This document shows, in pieces, positions 36,508 through 45,449 of a DNA stretch of 64,000 bases. This DNA comes from CAZKCI01 sp964551475 (GTDB lineage Bacteria > Auribacterota > Erginobacteria > Erginobacterales > CAZKCI01): positions 1 to 64,000 of the forward strand of contig CAZKCI010000121.1 of the NCBI GenBank assembly GCA_964551475.1, in the 5' to 3' direction. The position numbers and the translations under genes are program-made. Each line of letters begins with the position of its first letter. Within the stretch, counting starts at the first letter, position 1. Under the pieces are notes generated by a model. That model was given only the letters and a program-made list of their open reading frames with translations. It was not told where the DNA came from and searched no databases.

Positions 36508-37998
36508 TCAGTATCCCCCCTGGCCGAACATGGACAACACCCGGTCTCCGTAAGCCCGCCCCGCCGTCAAAACGGCGGCGGCCCGACCGAAATAATCACC
36601 GGGACAGAGCAGCAGGAGACCGCCCAGGAGACAGATCGCAGCCAGTATGACCATGGGAATTGCCATGGAGGGCGGTGGGTCCTTCGCCCCGTCGAGTGCG
36701 GGCGGTCGTTCCCGGAAGAATGTCCCGCGGAGAAACTTCAGGTAGTAAGCGAGCGTGACCACGCTCACCGCCGCCGCCAGGAGCGCCCCGACCACATGCC
36801 CGGCGTCGACGGCGGCGAGTATGAGCAAGAGCTTGCTGAAAAATCCCGCCGTGGGAGGAATCCCCGATATGGAGAAGGCGGCAATGAGGCTGGTCGTCCC
36901 CGTGAGCGGCATCCGGGGAAATAACCCTCCGAGCTTCTTGAGGTCGCGCGTGCCGGCCGAGGCCTCGATCGCTCCGGCGTCGAGGAAGAGGAGCGACTTG
37001 GCGGCGGCATGGTTGACGAGATGGAAAAGGCCGGCCATGAGCGCCAGCGGCGTCCCGATCCCCAGGGCGAAGACGATATAGCCGACCTGGCTGATCGACG
37101 AGTAGGCGAACATCCGCTTGATATCGTCCTGCCCGATGGCGAGAAACGCCCCCACCGTCATGGAGAGGAGACCGGCATAGAGCATCAGGTCGGGAAAGGG
37201 GGCGGGGTTTCCGAAAACATTGAAAAGGATCCGGGCGAAGGAATAGATCCCCAGTGACTTGATCAGGACGCCGGAAAGAAGCGCGGAGACGGGAGCGGGG
37301 GCGGCGGGATGGGCGTCGGGAAGCCAGGAATGAAACGGGACCACGGCGGCCTTGATCCCGAAACCGGCGGTGAAGAGGGCCAGGCTGAAGAAAAGCAGGG
37401 GCGTCATCTCCAGAGAGGAGGCGAGATGGGCCAGGCTCAGCGTGGAAGCCTGGCCGTAGAGGAGGGCGATCCCGAGAAGGATCAGGCAGGAGGCCAGCCC
37501 CCCCATCACCAGGTATTTCAAGGAAGCCTCCAGCTCCTCCGCCTCGGTCCCGAAAGCGACCAAGGCGTAGGAGGCGATCGAGGCGATCTCCAGGAAAACG
37601 AAGAGGTTGAAAATGTCGGCAGTGATGACGACGCCGTTCAGACCGGCGATCATCAGGAGAAAGAGGGCGTAGAACTTCCAGCGGTCGGTGAAGCGGTCTA
37701 CGTAGCGCACCGCGTAGACCGAACAGAGGGACGCCATCAGATTGACCGTGAGGAGGATCAGGGCGCTCAGATGGTCGAGGACCAGCCCGATCGAAAGCGG
37801 CGGGCCCCATCCCCCCACCCGCCCGACCAGGATCCCCGTCTCGGGCAGGGCGAAGGCGGCGAGCAGGGCGAGGAGGAAGAGGGAGACGGCGGCGGCGACC
37901 GAGACGGTCTCGCCCACGCGCTTGAGCTGGCGCCCCAGGATGGCGATGAGAAAGGCGCCGCCCAGCGGAATCGCCGCAAATAATGGAAGATAATTCAT
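36508..37998 (-). CDS. MnhD/MbhH-like proton-conducting antiporter subunit
   Basis: 496 residues with about 14 TM helices of the NuoN/MrpD type. Key elements: VITADIFNLFVFLEI with the conserved Glu, KAAVVPFHSWLPDAH, and LIKSLGIYSF with the central Lys. These carry the ion path in complex I-like subunits. It is one of two antiporter-like subunits in the locus, the other being the gene at 39691-41508. Confidence 0.88.
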   Translation of the reverse strand: MNYLPLFAAIPLGGAFLIAILGRQLKRVGETVSVAAAVSLFLLALLAAFALPETGILVGRVGGWGPPLSIGLVLDHLSALILLTVNLMASLCSVYAVRYVDRFTDRWKFYALFLLMIAGLNGVVITADIFNLFVFLEIASIASYALVAFGTEAEELEASLKYLVMGGLASCLILLGIALLYGQASTLSLAHLASSLEMTPLLFFSLALFTAGFGIKAAVVPFHSWLPDAHPAAPAPVSALLSGVLIKSLGIYSFARILFNVFGNPAPFPDLMLYAGLLSMTVGAFLAIGQDDIKRMFAYSSISQVGYIVFALGIGTPLALMAGLFHLVNHAAAKSLLFLDAGAIEASAGTRDLKKLGGLFPRMPLTGTTSLIAAFSISGIPPTAGFFSKLLLILAAVDAGHVVGALLAAAVSVVTLAYYLKFLRGTFFRERPPALDGAKDPPPSMAIPMVILAAICLLGGLLLLCPGDYFGRAAAVLTAGRAYGDRVLSMFGQGGY

Positions 37999-38014
37999 TG
38001 TCCGTCCGTCAAGT

Positions 38015-38356
38015 TCATCCCCTGAGTTTGCGGATCTTGGTGACGTCGAATGTCCCGTATTTCTCGTAGAGCCGGATGGCCAGGGCGACCAGGAGAAGCG
38101 TGGTGGCCAGCCCGATGACGATCGAGGTGTGGGCGATGACCTGGGGGATGGGGTCGACCATCTCCCCGATCACCCGGTCCGGCGCTTCGATCGGGGCATG
38201 GCCGCCCGTCCGGTAGCCGATCAGGACCAGGAGGAGGTTGATCGCATAGGTGATGATCGAGAGGCCGATGATGATCTTGATCAGGTTGCGTTTGGTCGCC
38301 AGGCTGTAGATCCCCACGGCCATCAGGACGAAACAGAGTATGTAGACAAGATTCAT
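38015..38356 (-). CDS. MnhC/NuoK-like subunit
   Basis: 113 residues, three TM helices in the NuoK/MrpC fold. Sequence marks: LIKIIIGLSIITYAINLLLV and DPIPQVIAHTSIVIGLATTL. Equivalent to MbhG. 132 nt of repeat-bearing sequence (38357-38488) separate it from mnhB upstream. Confidence 0.85.
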   Translation of the reverse strand: MNLVYILCFVLMAVGIYSLATKRNLIKIIIGLSIITYAINLLLVLIGYRTGGHAPIEAPDRVIGEMVDPIPQVIAHTSIVIGLATTLLLVALAIRLYEKYGTFDVTKIRKLRG

Positions 38357-38380
38357 TGTGGTTATGCCTCAATCATGCCA

Positions 38381-38468
38381 GCAAACCGGCGGTCAGGCCG
38401 TCCATTGTAGGCCGGTTCTGTGAACCGGCGACCAGCCTCGCCGCCCGCTCACAGAGCGGGCCTACAGC
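38381..38468. repeat. Palindromic repeat of the TAGGCCCGCTC family
   Basis: Contains TTGTAGGCCGGTTCTGTGAA and its partner CCGCTCACAGAGCGGGCCTA, in inverted orientation. Related elements: 50846-50904, 59820-59883, 59914-59934. Confidence 0.75.
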
Positions 38469-38488
38469 CCGCACGACCGAGCTATCTC

Positions 38489-38956
38489 TCATGGCTTCTC
38501 CTGGTCGTCATGCCCGGAGCTGAAAGCGGACATGACGGTGAAAAAGATGTAGATCCCCCCCGCCACCGCGAGGGCGACGGCGATTTCGGAGAGGGGGATG
38601 GTCCCGGCGCCGAGGAGCGCGAAGCGCTGGCCCGCGGGAAGCCAGCTCTGGAAGAAGGCGCCGGCGGCGTAGCCGAAAAGAGCGATGGCAAGGAAGATCA
38701 GCGCGCCCAGGCCGATCAGCGGCAGGGCGGCTTCGGGACCGAACTTTTTCCAGACCCGCTCCCGGCCGAAGGCCAGGACGAGTTCGATCAGGGAGAGGGC
38801 GATGATCACACCGCCGGCGAATCCGCCCCCCGGCCCGAAGTGCCCGTGGAGAGCGATGTAGACGCCGAAGAGGAGGCTCAAGCCCACGGTGAGCCGGGCG
38901 ATCGTCTTCACGATCAGGCTCATCCCTTCCTCGCGGCGATCGTTCTGTCCGTTCAC
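38489..38956 (-). CDS. MnhB/MbhF-like antiporter subunit
   Basis: 155 residues, four TM helices. Family marks: YIALHGHFGPGGGFAGGVII and GGIYIFF. It starts at GTG 38956 with GGAGG about 8 nt upstream and overlaps the preceding stop by 4 nt (GTGA). An internal ATG (residue 12) preceded by AGGAAGGG is an alternative start. Confidence 0.85.
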   Translation of the reverse strand: MNGQNDRREEGMSLIVKTIARLTVGLSLLFGVYIALHGHFGPGGGFAGGVIIALSLIELVLAFGRERVWKKFGPEAALPLIGLGALIFLAIALFGYAAGAFFQSWLPAGQRFALLGAGTIPLSEIAVALAVAGGIYIFFTVMSAFSSGHDDQEKP

Positions 38957-39483
38957 GGCTCGTTCCTCCGTCTTCTCCCGATCCGGCGGAGGATCGCAAT
39001 CGCTCCGATCACGGCCGCCACCAGGACCGCCGTCTCCCCCAGCGTGTCATACGCCCGGTAGCCGAGCGCGATGGAGGCGCCGACGTTGGCCGCGCCGGTC
39101 GCTGGCGGGCCCGCCAACTGGTAGATCTGGGCCACGGTCATCCGGGGCGAGCCGAAGGGGGGAAGACCCGTCGCCGCGCGAACGGCGGCGATGATGAAAA
39201 CCGCCAGGAAGACGGCCGCGATCGCCCCCACCACCCAGCGGGTCCGGGTGGGGACCGGGTCCTCCTCCCGGTGGGCGGTCGCCCGGATGAGGAGGATCAG
39301 GACCAGGATTTCCACAACGATCTGGACGATGGCCAGGTTGGGGGCCTGGAGGATGAGGAAGGCGACGGCGAGACCCAGTCCGACCGTCCCCACCACGATC
39401 ACCGAGGAGTGGAGGTCCTTCATCTCCACCGCGGCGATGGCGGCGGCGATCATCAGGACGAGAAGTATGATCAGTCCGAGCAT
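38953..39483 (-). CDS. MrpA C-terminal-like / MbhD-MbhE fused subunit
   Basis: 176 residues, four or five TM helices. The first part (1-80) is the DUF4040 segment of MrpA (DLHSSVIVVGTVGLGLAVAF, APNLAIVQIVVEILVLILL), as in MbhD. The second part (about 85-170) resembles MbhE and the N-terminal half of MnhB (GAANVGASIALGYRAYDTLG). A single gene covers what are two genes in Pyrococcus Mbh. It lies 207 nt after the NuoL-like gene. Confidence 0.82.
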   Translation of the reverse strand: MLGLIILLVLMIAAAIAAVEMKDLHSSVIVVGTVGLGLAVAFLILQAPNLAIVQIVVEILVLILLIRATAHREEDPVPTRTRWVVGAIAAVFLAVFIIAAVRAATGLPPFGSPRMTVAQIYQLAGPPATGAANVGASIALGYRAYDTLGETAVLVAAVIGAIAILRRIGRRRRNEP

Positions 39484-39524
39484 GGCGTCCGAATTATGCT
39501 AGTCCACGTTTGCTAGTCGATTTT

Positions 39525-39588
39525 GTGGGAGCGACATTCTTGTCGCGATCCCGGCCAACATGGATCGGGGCAAGATGCCCCTCCCACA
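39525..39588. repeat. GTGGGAGCGACATTC palindromic element, simple form
   Basis: 64 bp with inverted ends GTGGGAG...CTCCCAC and GATCCCG inner arms. A degenerate relative follows at about 39619-39685. Other members: 41531-41636, 41669-41732, 62982-63086. Confidence 0.85.
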
Positions 39589-39618
39589 GTGACAATTTTT
39601 TCGCGCTTGTAAGTTCTA

Positions 39619-39685
39619 GTGTGGGAGCGGCGTCTGCCCCATCCCGAAATCTTCTTCGGGACTCGCCGCGATCCAGTCCATCATG
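39619..39685. repeat. Degenerate GTGGGAGCGGCG element
   Basis: Begins GTGTGGGAGCGGCGTCTGCC and includes CTTCTTCGGGACTCGCCGCGATCC; the closing arm is lost. Confidence 0.5.
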
Positions 39686-39690
39686 GCGCA

Positions 39691-41508
39691 TTAGTATTTT
39701 CCGATCATCACCAGCAACAAGATAATGAGAGCCGCCAGCGCCCAGCTCATATACCAGGGCAGGACGCCGGTGTGGAGCCGCGAGAGGAGAGCGGAGAGCG
39801 AGAGTGTCGCCGCCCTGGCTCCGGCGTAGAGATCGCAGAACGCTTCCCTCTTGAGAAGGCCTCCCACGAGAGGCATCTCGCTGAGCGTGGCGTAAAAACC
39901 GGTCCCGGTGACGCGGGCGTCGTCGGGCAGGGCCTTTTCGCCCCCGATGAAGGGGACGTCCTCGCGGATCTTGGACGAGGCGCCCATCCGGTAGATCAGC
40001 CAGCCGATCAGGCCGCTACCGACCAGGAGGAGCGCGGCGAGGTCCGGGCGGAAAGAGCCGATGATCGGCCCCCCGGAAGGTCGGGGGACCCAGCCCCCGA
40101 CCGAACCGAATATCTTCTCCAGGAACGCGGGCGAGGCCGCGAGTCCCAGGACCACGCAGAGAAGGCTCAAAACGGCCGAAGGTAGCCAGAGCGGCCAGGA
40201 GACCTCGTCCCGCTCTGCGGGAGAGCCGGAGGGACGGACGCCGAGGAAGATCGCGTGGAGGAGCTTCATGAAGCTCGCCAGCGTAAGCGCCGAGCCGAAC
40301 ATCGCCGCGATCAGCCAGAGGGGCCAGAGTTTGGCGCCCACGCCCGCCATCCCCCTCATCTCGATCACGCCCTGGTAGATCATCCACTTCGACATGAAGC
40401 CGTTCAAGGGCGGGACGCCGGAGATGGCCAGCGCGGGGACGAGGAAAGCCAGGAAAGTGATCGGCATGGCCTTGGCCAGCCCCCCGAGCGAGTCGAGGTC
40501 GGTCGTCCCCCGCTTCTTCTCCACCGCTCCGACGGAGAGGAAGAGGGACTGCTTGTAGATCGCGTTGTTGAGCATATGGAAGAGCGCGCCCAGTATCCCC
40601 GCCGCCGTCCCCGTCCCGATCCCCAGGACCATGTATCCGGCCTGGGAGACGGCGTGCCAGCCCAGGAGTTTCTTCGCGTCGTGCTGGCCCAGGGCGAAGA
40701 GGACGGCGAGGATGATCGTCAGAGAACCGGCGGCGAGCAGGATCAGGGAGAAGACCGGACCGGGCGAGAACAAGACCCGGCAGGTCAAGAAAAGCAGGTA
40801 GACGCCCGCGAGCTTGTCGATGGCCGCGGGGAGGAATGCCGCCGCCGGCAGCGGGGCTTTCTGGGCCGCGTCGGGGAGCCAGGAGTGAAAGGGGACCGCC
40901 CCCATCTTGGCGAAGGCCGCAACCAGAAAGCAGAGAAAGGAGAGCGCTTTCGGCCAGTCGGCCACTGCGACCGGGGCAGCGGGGAAATACCATCCCCCGG
41001 TGCAGTGGGCATAAAGAACGATACCGACAAGAAGAAAAGCGTCTGACCCGCCGACGATGATGAAGGTTTTTTTCGCCGCCCCGGAAGCCGGCGAGCCTCC
41101 GGAAGCAATCAGCAGATACATGACGGCCCCCAGGATGCCCCAGAAAAGCAGGAGATCGTAAAGAGCGCCCGCAAGAAAGACAGCGAAGGCAGACCCGAGG
41201 GCGAAGAGAAGGCAGGCGTCGTACATCCGGCCTTCCTCGCTGGAAGCGGTAAAACGCTCGGAATAGATAGCGATCAGGAATCCGATAAAGGCCGAGGCCA
41301 GAATCAGAAAAAACCGCATATGAAAATAGGCAAAAGTTTGGAGATCCTCGGGAAAGCGGAAGAATTCCCGGGCGGCGGAAAGAAGACAGTAACCCGCGAC
41401 CAGGAAGACGATCAGTTTCCTCACCCCCCGCCGTTTTTCGGAGAGGAGGAAACAGACGATCCCCGCGACGAAGGGAACCAGAATGATTGTCGGCAACAAG
41501 TTCATCAA
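39691..41508 (-). CDS. NuoL/MrpA-like large antiporter subunit
   Basis: 605 residues, about 16 TM helices. It has the complex-I antiporter core (AFAKMGAVPFHSWLPDAAQK, AIDKLAGVYLLFL with the central Lys, LGWHAVSQAGYMVLGIG, FHMLNNAIYKQSLFL) and an extended C-terminal region, like NuoL, HyfB and the N-terminal half of MrpA. Together with the MnhD-like subunit it gives two pumping channels; Pyrococcus Mbh has only one. Its 3' neighbour encodes the C-terminal half of MrpA, so the pair amounts to a split MrpA. Confidence 0.85.
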   Translation of the reverse strand: MMNLLPTIILVPFVAGIVCFLLSEKRRGVRKLIVFLVAGYCLLSAAREFFRFPEDLQTFAYFHMRFFLILASAFIGFLIAIYSERFTASSEEGRMYDACLLFALGSAFAVFLAGALYDLLLFWGILGAVMYLLIASGGSPASGAAKKTFIIVGGSDAFLLVGIVLYAHCTGGWYFPAAPVAVADWPKALSFLCFLVAAFAKMGAVPFHSWLPDAAQKAPLPAAAFLPAAIDKLAGVYLLFLTCRVLFSPGPVFSLILLAAGSLTIILAVLFALGQHDAKKLLGWHAVSQAGYMVLGIGTGTAAGILGALFHMLNNAIYKQSLFLSVGAVEKKRGTTDLDSLGGLAKAMPITFLAFLVPALAISGVPPLNGFMSKWMIYQGVIEMRGMAGVGAKLWPLWLIAAMFGSALTLASFMKLLHAIFLGVRPSGSPAERDEVSWPLWLPSAVLSLLCVVLGLAASPAFLEKIFGSVGGWVPRPSGGPIIGSFRPDLAALLLVGSGLIGWLIYRMGASSKIREDVPFIGGEKALPDDARVTGTGFYATLSEMPLVGGLLKREAFCDLYAGARAATLSLSALLSRLHTGVLPWYMSWALAALIILLLVMIGKY

Positions 41509-41530
41509 AGAGCTATCGCATGGTTATATT

Positions 41531-41636
41531 GTGGGAGCGACATTCCTGCCTGCCCCGATAGTCCCGGCAGAAGTGCGGGACTATCGGGGCCGCGATCCGA
41601 GTCAACCTGGATCGGGGCAAGAATGCCCCTCCCACA
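41531..41636. repeat. GTGGGAGCGACATTC element with nested palindrome
   Basis: 106 bp: the 64-bp element interrupted by a ~42-bp insert with palindrome CCCCGATAGTCCCG...CGGGACTATCGGGG. An almost identical copy lies at 62982-63086. Confidence 0.85.
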
Positions 41637-41668
41637 ATCACACTATCGATCGTGTCTATGTCATTTCT

Positions 41669-41732
41669 GTGGGAGCGGCGTCTCGCCGCGATCCCTGCCA
41701 GCCCGGATCGGGCCGAGGACGGCCCTCCCACA
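41669..41732. repeat. GTGGGAGCGGCGTC element, simple form
   Basis: 64 bp with ends GTGGGAG/CTCCCAC and the same internal CCGCGATCC...GGATCGGG arms, without the nested insert. Confidence 0.8.
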
Positions 41733-41742
41733 AAATCATTCA

Positions 41743-42963
41743 TCAGAGCGCGCGTTCCCGTTTGAACGTCCCTTCCATCGGAAGCCTCAGCTCGCGGGCG
41801 ATCCGCGAAGTTTTTTCCCGGGAGAGACGGGCCAGATCCTCTCCGCTCAGGGCGATCTTCCCCGTCTTCGAACGCACCGCCGCCATCCGCTCGGTGCAAC
41901 AGTAGCAGGGATCGACCGCAGCCAGGATCAGCGTGGCATCGGAGACGGTCTGCCCTTTCACCGCGATGTAGTTGGTGGGGAGGTTCATGTAGCTGGGCGC
42001 CCGGATCTTGTAGCGAACGGGCCGGGAGGAGCCGTCGGAGAGGACGTAGTGGAAGCACTCGCCCCGGGGGGCCTCGTGGCGGCCGATCCCCTCCCCCGCC
42101 GGAAGCGACTTCACGCGGAGGTCGAACTCGCCCCCGGGAAGGTGCTTCAGGCACTGCTCGATGATCTTGATCGATTCGTACATCTCCAGAACCCTGACCA
42201 GGGCCTTGTCGAAGACGTCGCCGTTCTTCCCCAGTATCACCTTCCACTCCACGCGGCCGTAGGCGGCGTAGGGATCGTCGCGGCGAACGTCGATATCCAC
42301 GCCGGAGGCGCGGGCCGTGGGGCCGAGAGCCCCCGTGGAGATGATGTCCTCCCTGGTCAGCACCCCTACCCCCTTCAAACGCGCGTGGAGAACGGGGTCG
42401 TCGAGGATCGCCCCCCGGAATGTGTCCAGGACCGGCTTGAGACCGTCCAGCGTTTTCAGTATCCAGGGGATGTCGTCGTTGTTCAGATCCCGGCGGATCC
42501 CCCCGATCTTCATCATCGCGTAGTGCTGGCGGTTCCCGGTCACCTTCTCGAAGATGTCCAGGACCGGCTCCCGCGTCTTCCAGGACCACATCCAGAGGGT
42601 GTTGTAGCCGATGAAATGGCCGGCCAGTCCCAGCCAGAGAAGATGGCTGTGCAGGCGCTCCAGTTCCCCGATGAAGGTGCGGGCGTAGAGCGCCCGCTCC
42701 GGGGCGACGATCCCGGCCAGGTCCTCCATCGCGTTCACGCCGGCAAAGGGGTGGCTCGACGAGCAGATCCCGCAGATCCGCTCGACCGCGAAGAGCGACT
42801 GGTCGAAGGTTTTCGACTCGCAGATCTTCTCGATCCCGCGGTGATTGTAGCCGAGATCGATCTCCAGCTTCTCCACCCGCTCCCCTTCGACGTGGAGGCG
42901 GAAAAACTCCGGCTCCTCCTGGAGCGGGTGGTAGGGGCCGATGGGGATTATGGTTCGAGTCAT
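41743..42963 (-). CDS. Group 4 [NiFe]-hydrogenase large (catalytic) subunit
   Basis: 406 residues, NuoD/HycE-related. The L1 motif ERICGICSSSH gives C64 and C67, and the L2 motif DPCYCCTER gives C353 and C356, so all four Ni-Fe ligands are kept and a real hydrogenase, not a complex I subunit, is expected. A 47-residue tail follows R359 of CTER, as in HycE; the maturation protease would remove it. Other marks: EIDLGYNHRGIEKICESKTF and GVDIDVRRDDPYAAYG. It acts on the cytoplasmic face, reducing protons or oxidising H2. It follows the NuoC-like gene by 29 nt. Confidence 0.92.
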   Translation of the reverse strand: MTRTIIPIGPYHPLQEEPEFFRLHVEGERVEKLEIDLGYNHRGIEKICESKTFDQSLFAVERICGICSSSHPFAGVNAMEDLAGIVAPERALYARTFIGELERLHSHLLWLGLAGHFIGYNTLWMWSWKTREPVLDIFEKVTGNRQHYAMMKIGGIRRDLNNDDIPWILKTLDGLKPVLDTFRGAILDDPVLHARLKGVGVLTREDIISTGALGPTARASGVDIDVRRDDPYAAYGRVEWKVILGKNGDVFDKALVRVLEMYESIKIIEQCLKHLPGGEFDLRVKSLPAGEGIGRHEAPRGECFHYVLSDGSSRPVRYKIRAPSYMNLPTNYIAVKGQTVSDATLILAAVDPCYCCTERMAAVRSKTGKIALSGEDLARLSREKTSRIARELRLPMEGTFKRERAL

Positions 42964-42988
42964 GATTTAGTCAGGGCCACGGCAGCCA

Positions 42989-43016
42989 GTTATCATTTGT
43001 CATTTATCATTTTACA
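42989..43016. repeat. Word repeat ATCATTTGTCATTTATCATTT
   Basis: Three copies of an 8-9 nt word that read as the C-terminal codons and stop of the NuoC-like gene. Confidence 0.75.
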
Positions 43017-43478
43017 TTGGTCAAGCGGCTTCGGCGCGGCCCGACAGGGAGTTTTTCTCAGGGGGAACTTCTTGTCTTTCCACTCCTCGCTGGTCAGCAA
43101 CCGCTCGGTCGACGCTCGCCCCTTGAACTCGATCCCCAGGAGCTCGGCCATCTCCCGCTCGATCCAGTCGGCGGCGGGGACAAGGTCGGCGATGGAGTCG
43201 ACCGCCGGCTTCTCCTTCCCCAGCCTGACCCGCAGCGAAAGGAAAACGCCGGAGCGGTCGTCGGAGAAATGGTAGAGGACCTGGAAGCCCTCCATCGTCT
43301 CCACGCCGCTCGCGATGCTGAAACGGAAGCCAAGGTCGCGGAAGGCGGCCCCGGCCACGGGGCGGACGGAAGCGGGACGGATCTCGGCGTAGATCCGCTG
43401 GGGGCTCTTCTCCTCCCACTGCAAAATTTCCGAAGGAAATTTTGAGGAGAAATATGTCCGCATCTCTGCCGCGTTCAT
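42993..43478 (-). CDS. NuoC-like hydrogenase subunit
   Basis: 161 residues. The NuoC/HycE N-terminal fold is visible in QVLYHFSDDRSGVFLSLRVR and SIADLVPAADWIEREMAELL, and in GIEFKGRASTERLL. It links the small and large subunits in the peripheral arm. It overlaps the NuoB-like gene by 4 nt (ATGA). The last residues (KMINDK) and the stop are read from a word repeat, so the tail is probably not under selection. Confidence 0.85.
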   Translation of the reverse strand: MNAAEMRTYFSSKFPSEILQWEEKSPQRIYAEIRPASVRPVAGAAFRDLGFRFSIASGVETMEGFQVLYHFSDDRSGVFLSLRVRLGKEKPAVDSIADLVPAADWIEREMAELLGIEFKGRASTERLLTSEEWKDKKFPLRKTPCRAAPKPLDQCKMINDK

Positions 43479-43912
43479 CGTTTCTTCTCCAGCTTCCCCC
43501 TCACCACTCCCAGCGCCTTCACCAACCCCGCGATCATCGCCTCCGGCTTGGGCGGGCATCCCGGGATGAAGACGTCCACCGGCAGAACCTGGTCCACCGG
43601 CAGGGGGGCGGTGTAGCAGCCCTTGAACATCCCCTGGTCCATGGCGCAGGCGCCGAAGGCCACCACCGCGCAGGGCTTGGCCATCGACTCGTAGACCTGG
43701 CGGACCCGGGGCGTGGCCTTGAGCGTCATCACACCCGTCACCAGAAGAACATCGGCATGGCGGGGGGATCCCACCAGGAGCACTCCGAAGCGCTCGGCGT
43801 CGAAGCGGGGGGTGAGCAGGTCCAGGATCTCGATGTCGCAGTTGTTGCAGGAACCGGTCGAGAGGTGGAAGACCCAGGGCGATTTCAACAACGCTTTATG
43901 GACGAGTTTCAT
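43475..43912 (-). CDS. NuoB-like [NiFe]-hydrogenase small subunit
   Basis: 145 residues. Ligands of the proximal [4Fe-4S] cluster: C22 and C25 (GSCNNCDIE), C89 (FGACAM) and C119 (IPGCPPKPEA); C99 (KGCY) is extra. Contacts the NiFe site in the large subunit. The start at 43912 is preferred because an AAGGAG lies 11 nt upstream and homology begins there; an in-frame upstream extension overlaps the nuoH-like gene and is not protein-like. Confidence 0.9.
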   Translation of the reverse strand: MKLVHKALLKSPWVFHLSTGSCNNCDIEILDLLTPRFDAERFGVLLVGSPRHADVLLVTGVMTLKATPRVRQVYESMAKPCAVVAFGACAMDQGMFKGCYTAPLPVDQVLPVDVFIPGCPPKPEAMIAGLVKALGVVRGKLEKKR

Positions 43913-43929
43913 CAACCGATATTCTCTCC

Positions 43930-44862
43930 TTATAATCCCAACAACGCCAGAACCACCGCTACTATTGCCAGCCCGGCAACCGGTCCCCAAAAGAATCTCA
44001 TCGCCTGATCAATCCGAACCCGGGGATTGGTGTTTTTGATCACGATGGCGAGGAAAAGAATGAGAACGACCTTGCCTACCCCGGCGAGGATCCCCCCGGC
44101 CGTCGTTCCGATCCCTCCCCAGAAGAGAGCGACGAGAAAGACCGGCAGCGTAAAAAGGAGCATCATCCGGGTCAGGCGGAAAAGAGCGAGCGGGGTCCCC
44201 GAGTATTCCATAAAGACGCCTCCGCTGATCTCGGTCTCGGCGTCGGGGAGATCGAAAGGGGCGAGCGTGAGCTTCGCCTGCTGGCAAAGCAGGAGGACGA
44301 GGAAGGCGATCAGGCCGGAAACGGATCCCAGAAAGACCCCGTGCTCGCCCTGGAAGAGAACGATCTCTCCCAGCCGGATCGAACCGGCCTTGATCACGGG
44401 GACGAGGGCGGCGAGCAGGAAAGGCAGCTCGTAGGAGAGAAGAAGCTTCATTTCCCGGCTCGCCCCCAGCGAGGCGAGCGGATTGGACGAGGCGAATCCC
44501 CCTACGATCACCGCCGTCGCCGGAACGGTGAGGAGATAGAGAACGACGATCAGGTCTCCGGCCGACGCCCCCCCCGGGGCCAGGATGCCCTTCCAGATGA
44601 TCAGCGCCGCCACCACCGCCGCGGCGAAGCCGGCGAGCGGAGAGAGGAGAAAAGCCGCCCGGGAGACTCCGGCGGGGACGATCGTCTCCTTGCCCAGGAG
44701 CTTCAGGACGTCGGCGGCCGGCTGGAACCAAGGCGGACCGACCCGCCACTGGAAGCGGGCGGAGAGCTTCCGGTCGAAAAAGGAGGCGGCCATCCCCCCG
44801 GCGGCGGTGAAAAGGAAGCCGGGGAAGACCAGCAGAGCGAAGATGGATTGCAGGACTTCCAT
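43930..44862 (-). CDS. NuoH/MbhM-like membrane subunit
   Basis: 310 residues, eight TM helices. NuoH/HycD core: FDRKLSARFQWRVGPPWFQP, FDLPDAETEISGGVFMEYSG and IKNTNPRVRIDQAMRFFWG. This subunit joins the peripheral and membrane arms and passes conformational change to the pumping subunits. It starts one base after the ferredoxin stop (44864). Confidence 0.9.
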   Translation of the reverse strand: MEVLQSIFALLVFPGFLFTAAGGMAASFFDRKLSARFQWRVGPPWFQPAADVLKLLGKETIVPAGVSRAAFLLSPLAGFAAAVVAALIIWKGILAPGGASAGDLIVVLYLLTVPATAVIVGGFASSNPLASLGASREMKLLLSYELPFLLAALVPVIKAGSIRLGEIVLFQGEHGVFLGSVSGLIAFLVLLLCQQAKLTLAPFDLPDAETEISGGVFMEYSGTPLALFRLTRMMLLFTLPVFLVALFWGGIGTTAGGILAGVGKVVLILFLAIVIKNTNPRVRIDQAMRFFWGPVAGLAIVAVVLALLGL

Positions 44863-44863
44863 A

Positions 44864-45343
44864 TTACACTTTTTCTTTCTCCCACTTCCCCGCTTTAACC
44901 AGCACGTGCTCGCCGTAGGGATAGAGCCCCTGCGCGTCGTCGGCGGCAAAGTCGCCGTAGCGGATCGCCCCCTCCGGAGCGGAGCGGGCGCAGAAGGGGA
45001 TCTCTCCTGAAGCCAGGCGCCCCAGGCAGACGTCGCAGGTCGAGGTATGAAGGGGAATGTATCCGGGGATGATCGTCCCGAACGGGCAGGCGGCGGCGCA
45101 GGAAAAGCAGTTGGAGCAACGCAGGACATGGCGCACCACGATATCGTCCGCCCGCTTCTCCAGGGCGTCCTGGGGACAGGAAGCGACGCAGGTGGCGAGC
45201 TCGCAGCGGCGGCAGATCACCACGAAGGTCGCTTTCTCGACCAGGTCCTGAACCCCGCGGTTCTCCGGATGGTCGGAGTAGGAGCAGGAGACAGCGTCAG
45301 AGGGAAGACGCCGCAGGGCTTCGAGATCTATTAGTAGCTTCAC
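44864..45343 (-). CDS. Poly-ferredoxin electron-transfer subunit (HycB/CooF-like)
   Basis: 159 residues with several [4Fe-4S] motifs: CRRCELATCVASCP, CSNCFSCAAACPFG and a partial third, CDVCLGRLASGEIPFCA. Resembles HycB, CooF and HydN, which carry electrons between a donor and the hydrogenase. GTG start at 45343; no Shine-Dalgarno is seen. It precedes the nuoH-like gene by one base. Confidence 0.82.
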   Translation of the reverse strand: MKLLIDLEALRRLPSDAVSCSYSDHPENRGVQDLVEKATFVVICRRCELATCVASCPQDALEKRADDIVVRHVLRCSNCFSCAAACPFGTIIPGYIPLHTSTCDVCLGRLASGEIPFCARSAPEGAIRYGDFAADDAQGLYPYGEHVLVKAGKWEKEKV

Positions 45344-45368
45344 GAGAGAGTCAGAGGCGTCCGAGATC

Positions 45369-45449
45369 CGGTGTAATGTGTAAGGTGTAATGTGTAATGA
45401 AAAACTGACTGGCCATTATTACACCTTACACTTTCCACCTTACACCCTA
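45369..45449. repeat. Word repeat TGTAATGTGTAAGGTG
   Basis: Direct copies of a 9-10 nt word and an inverted block; begins within 2 nt of the HydG-like stop codon. Confidence 0.8.

Noticed and set aside
44863..45129. Long N-terminal extension of the NuoH-like protein
   Set aside because: It overlaps the ferredoxin gene in another frame; NuoH homology begins at the ATG at 44862.
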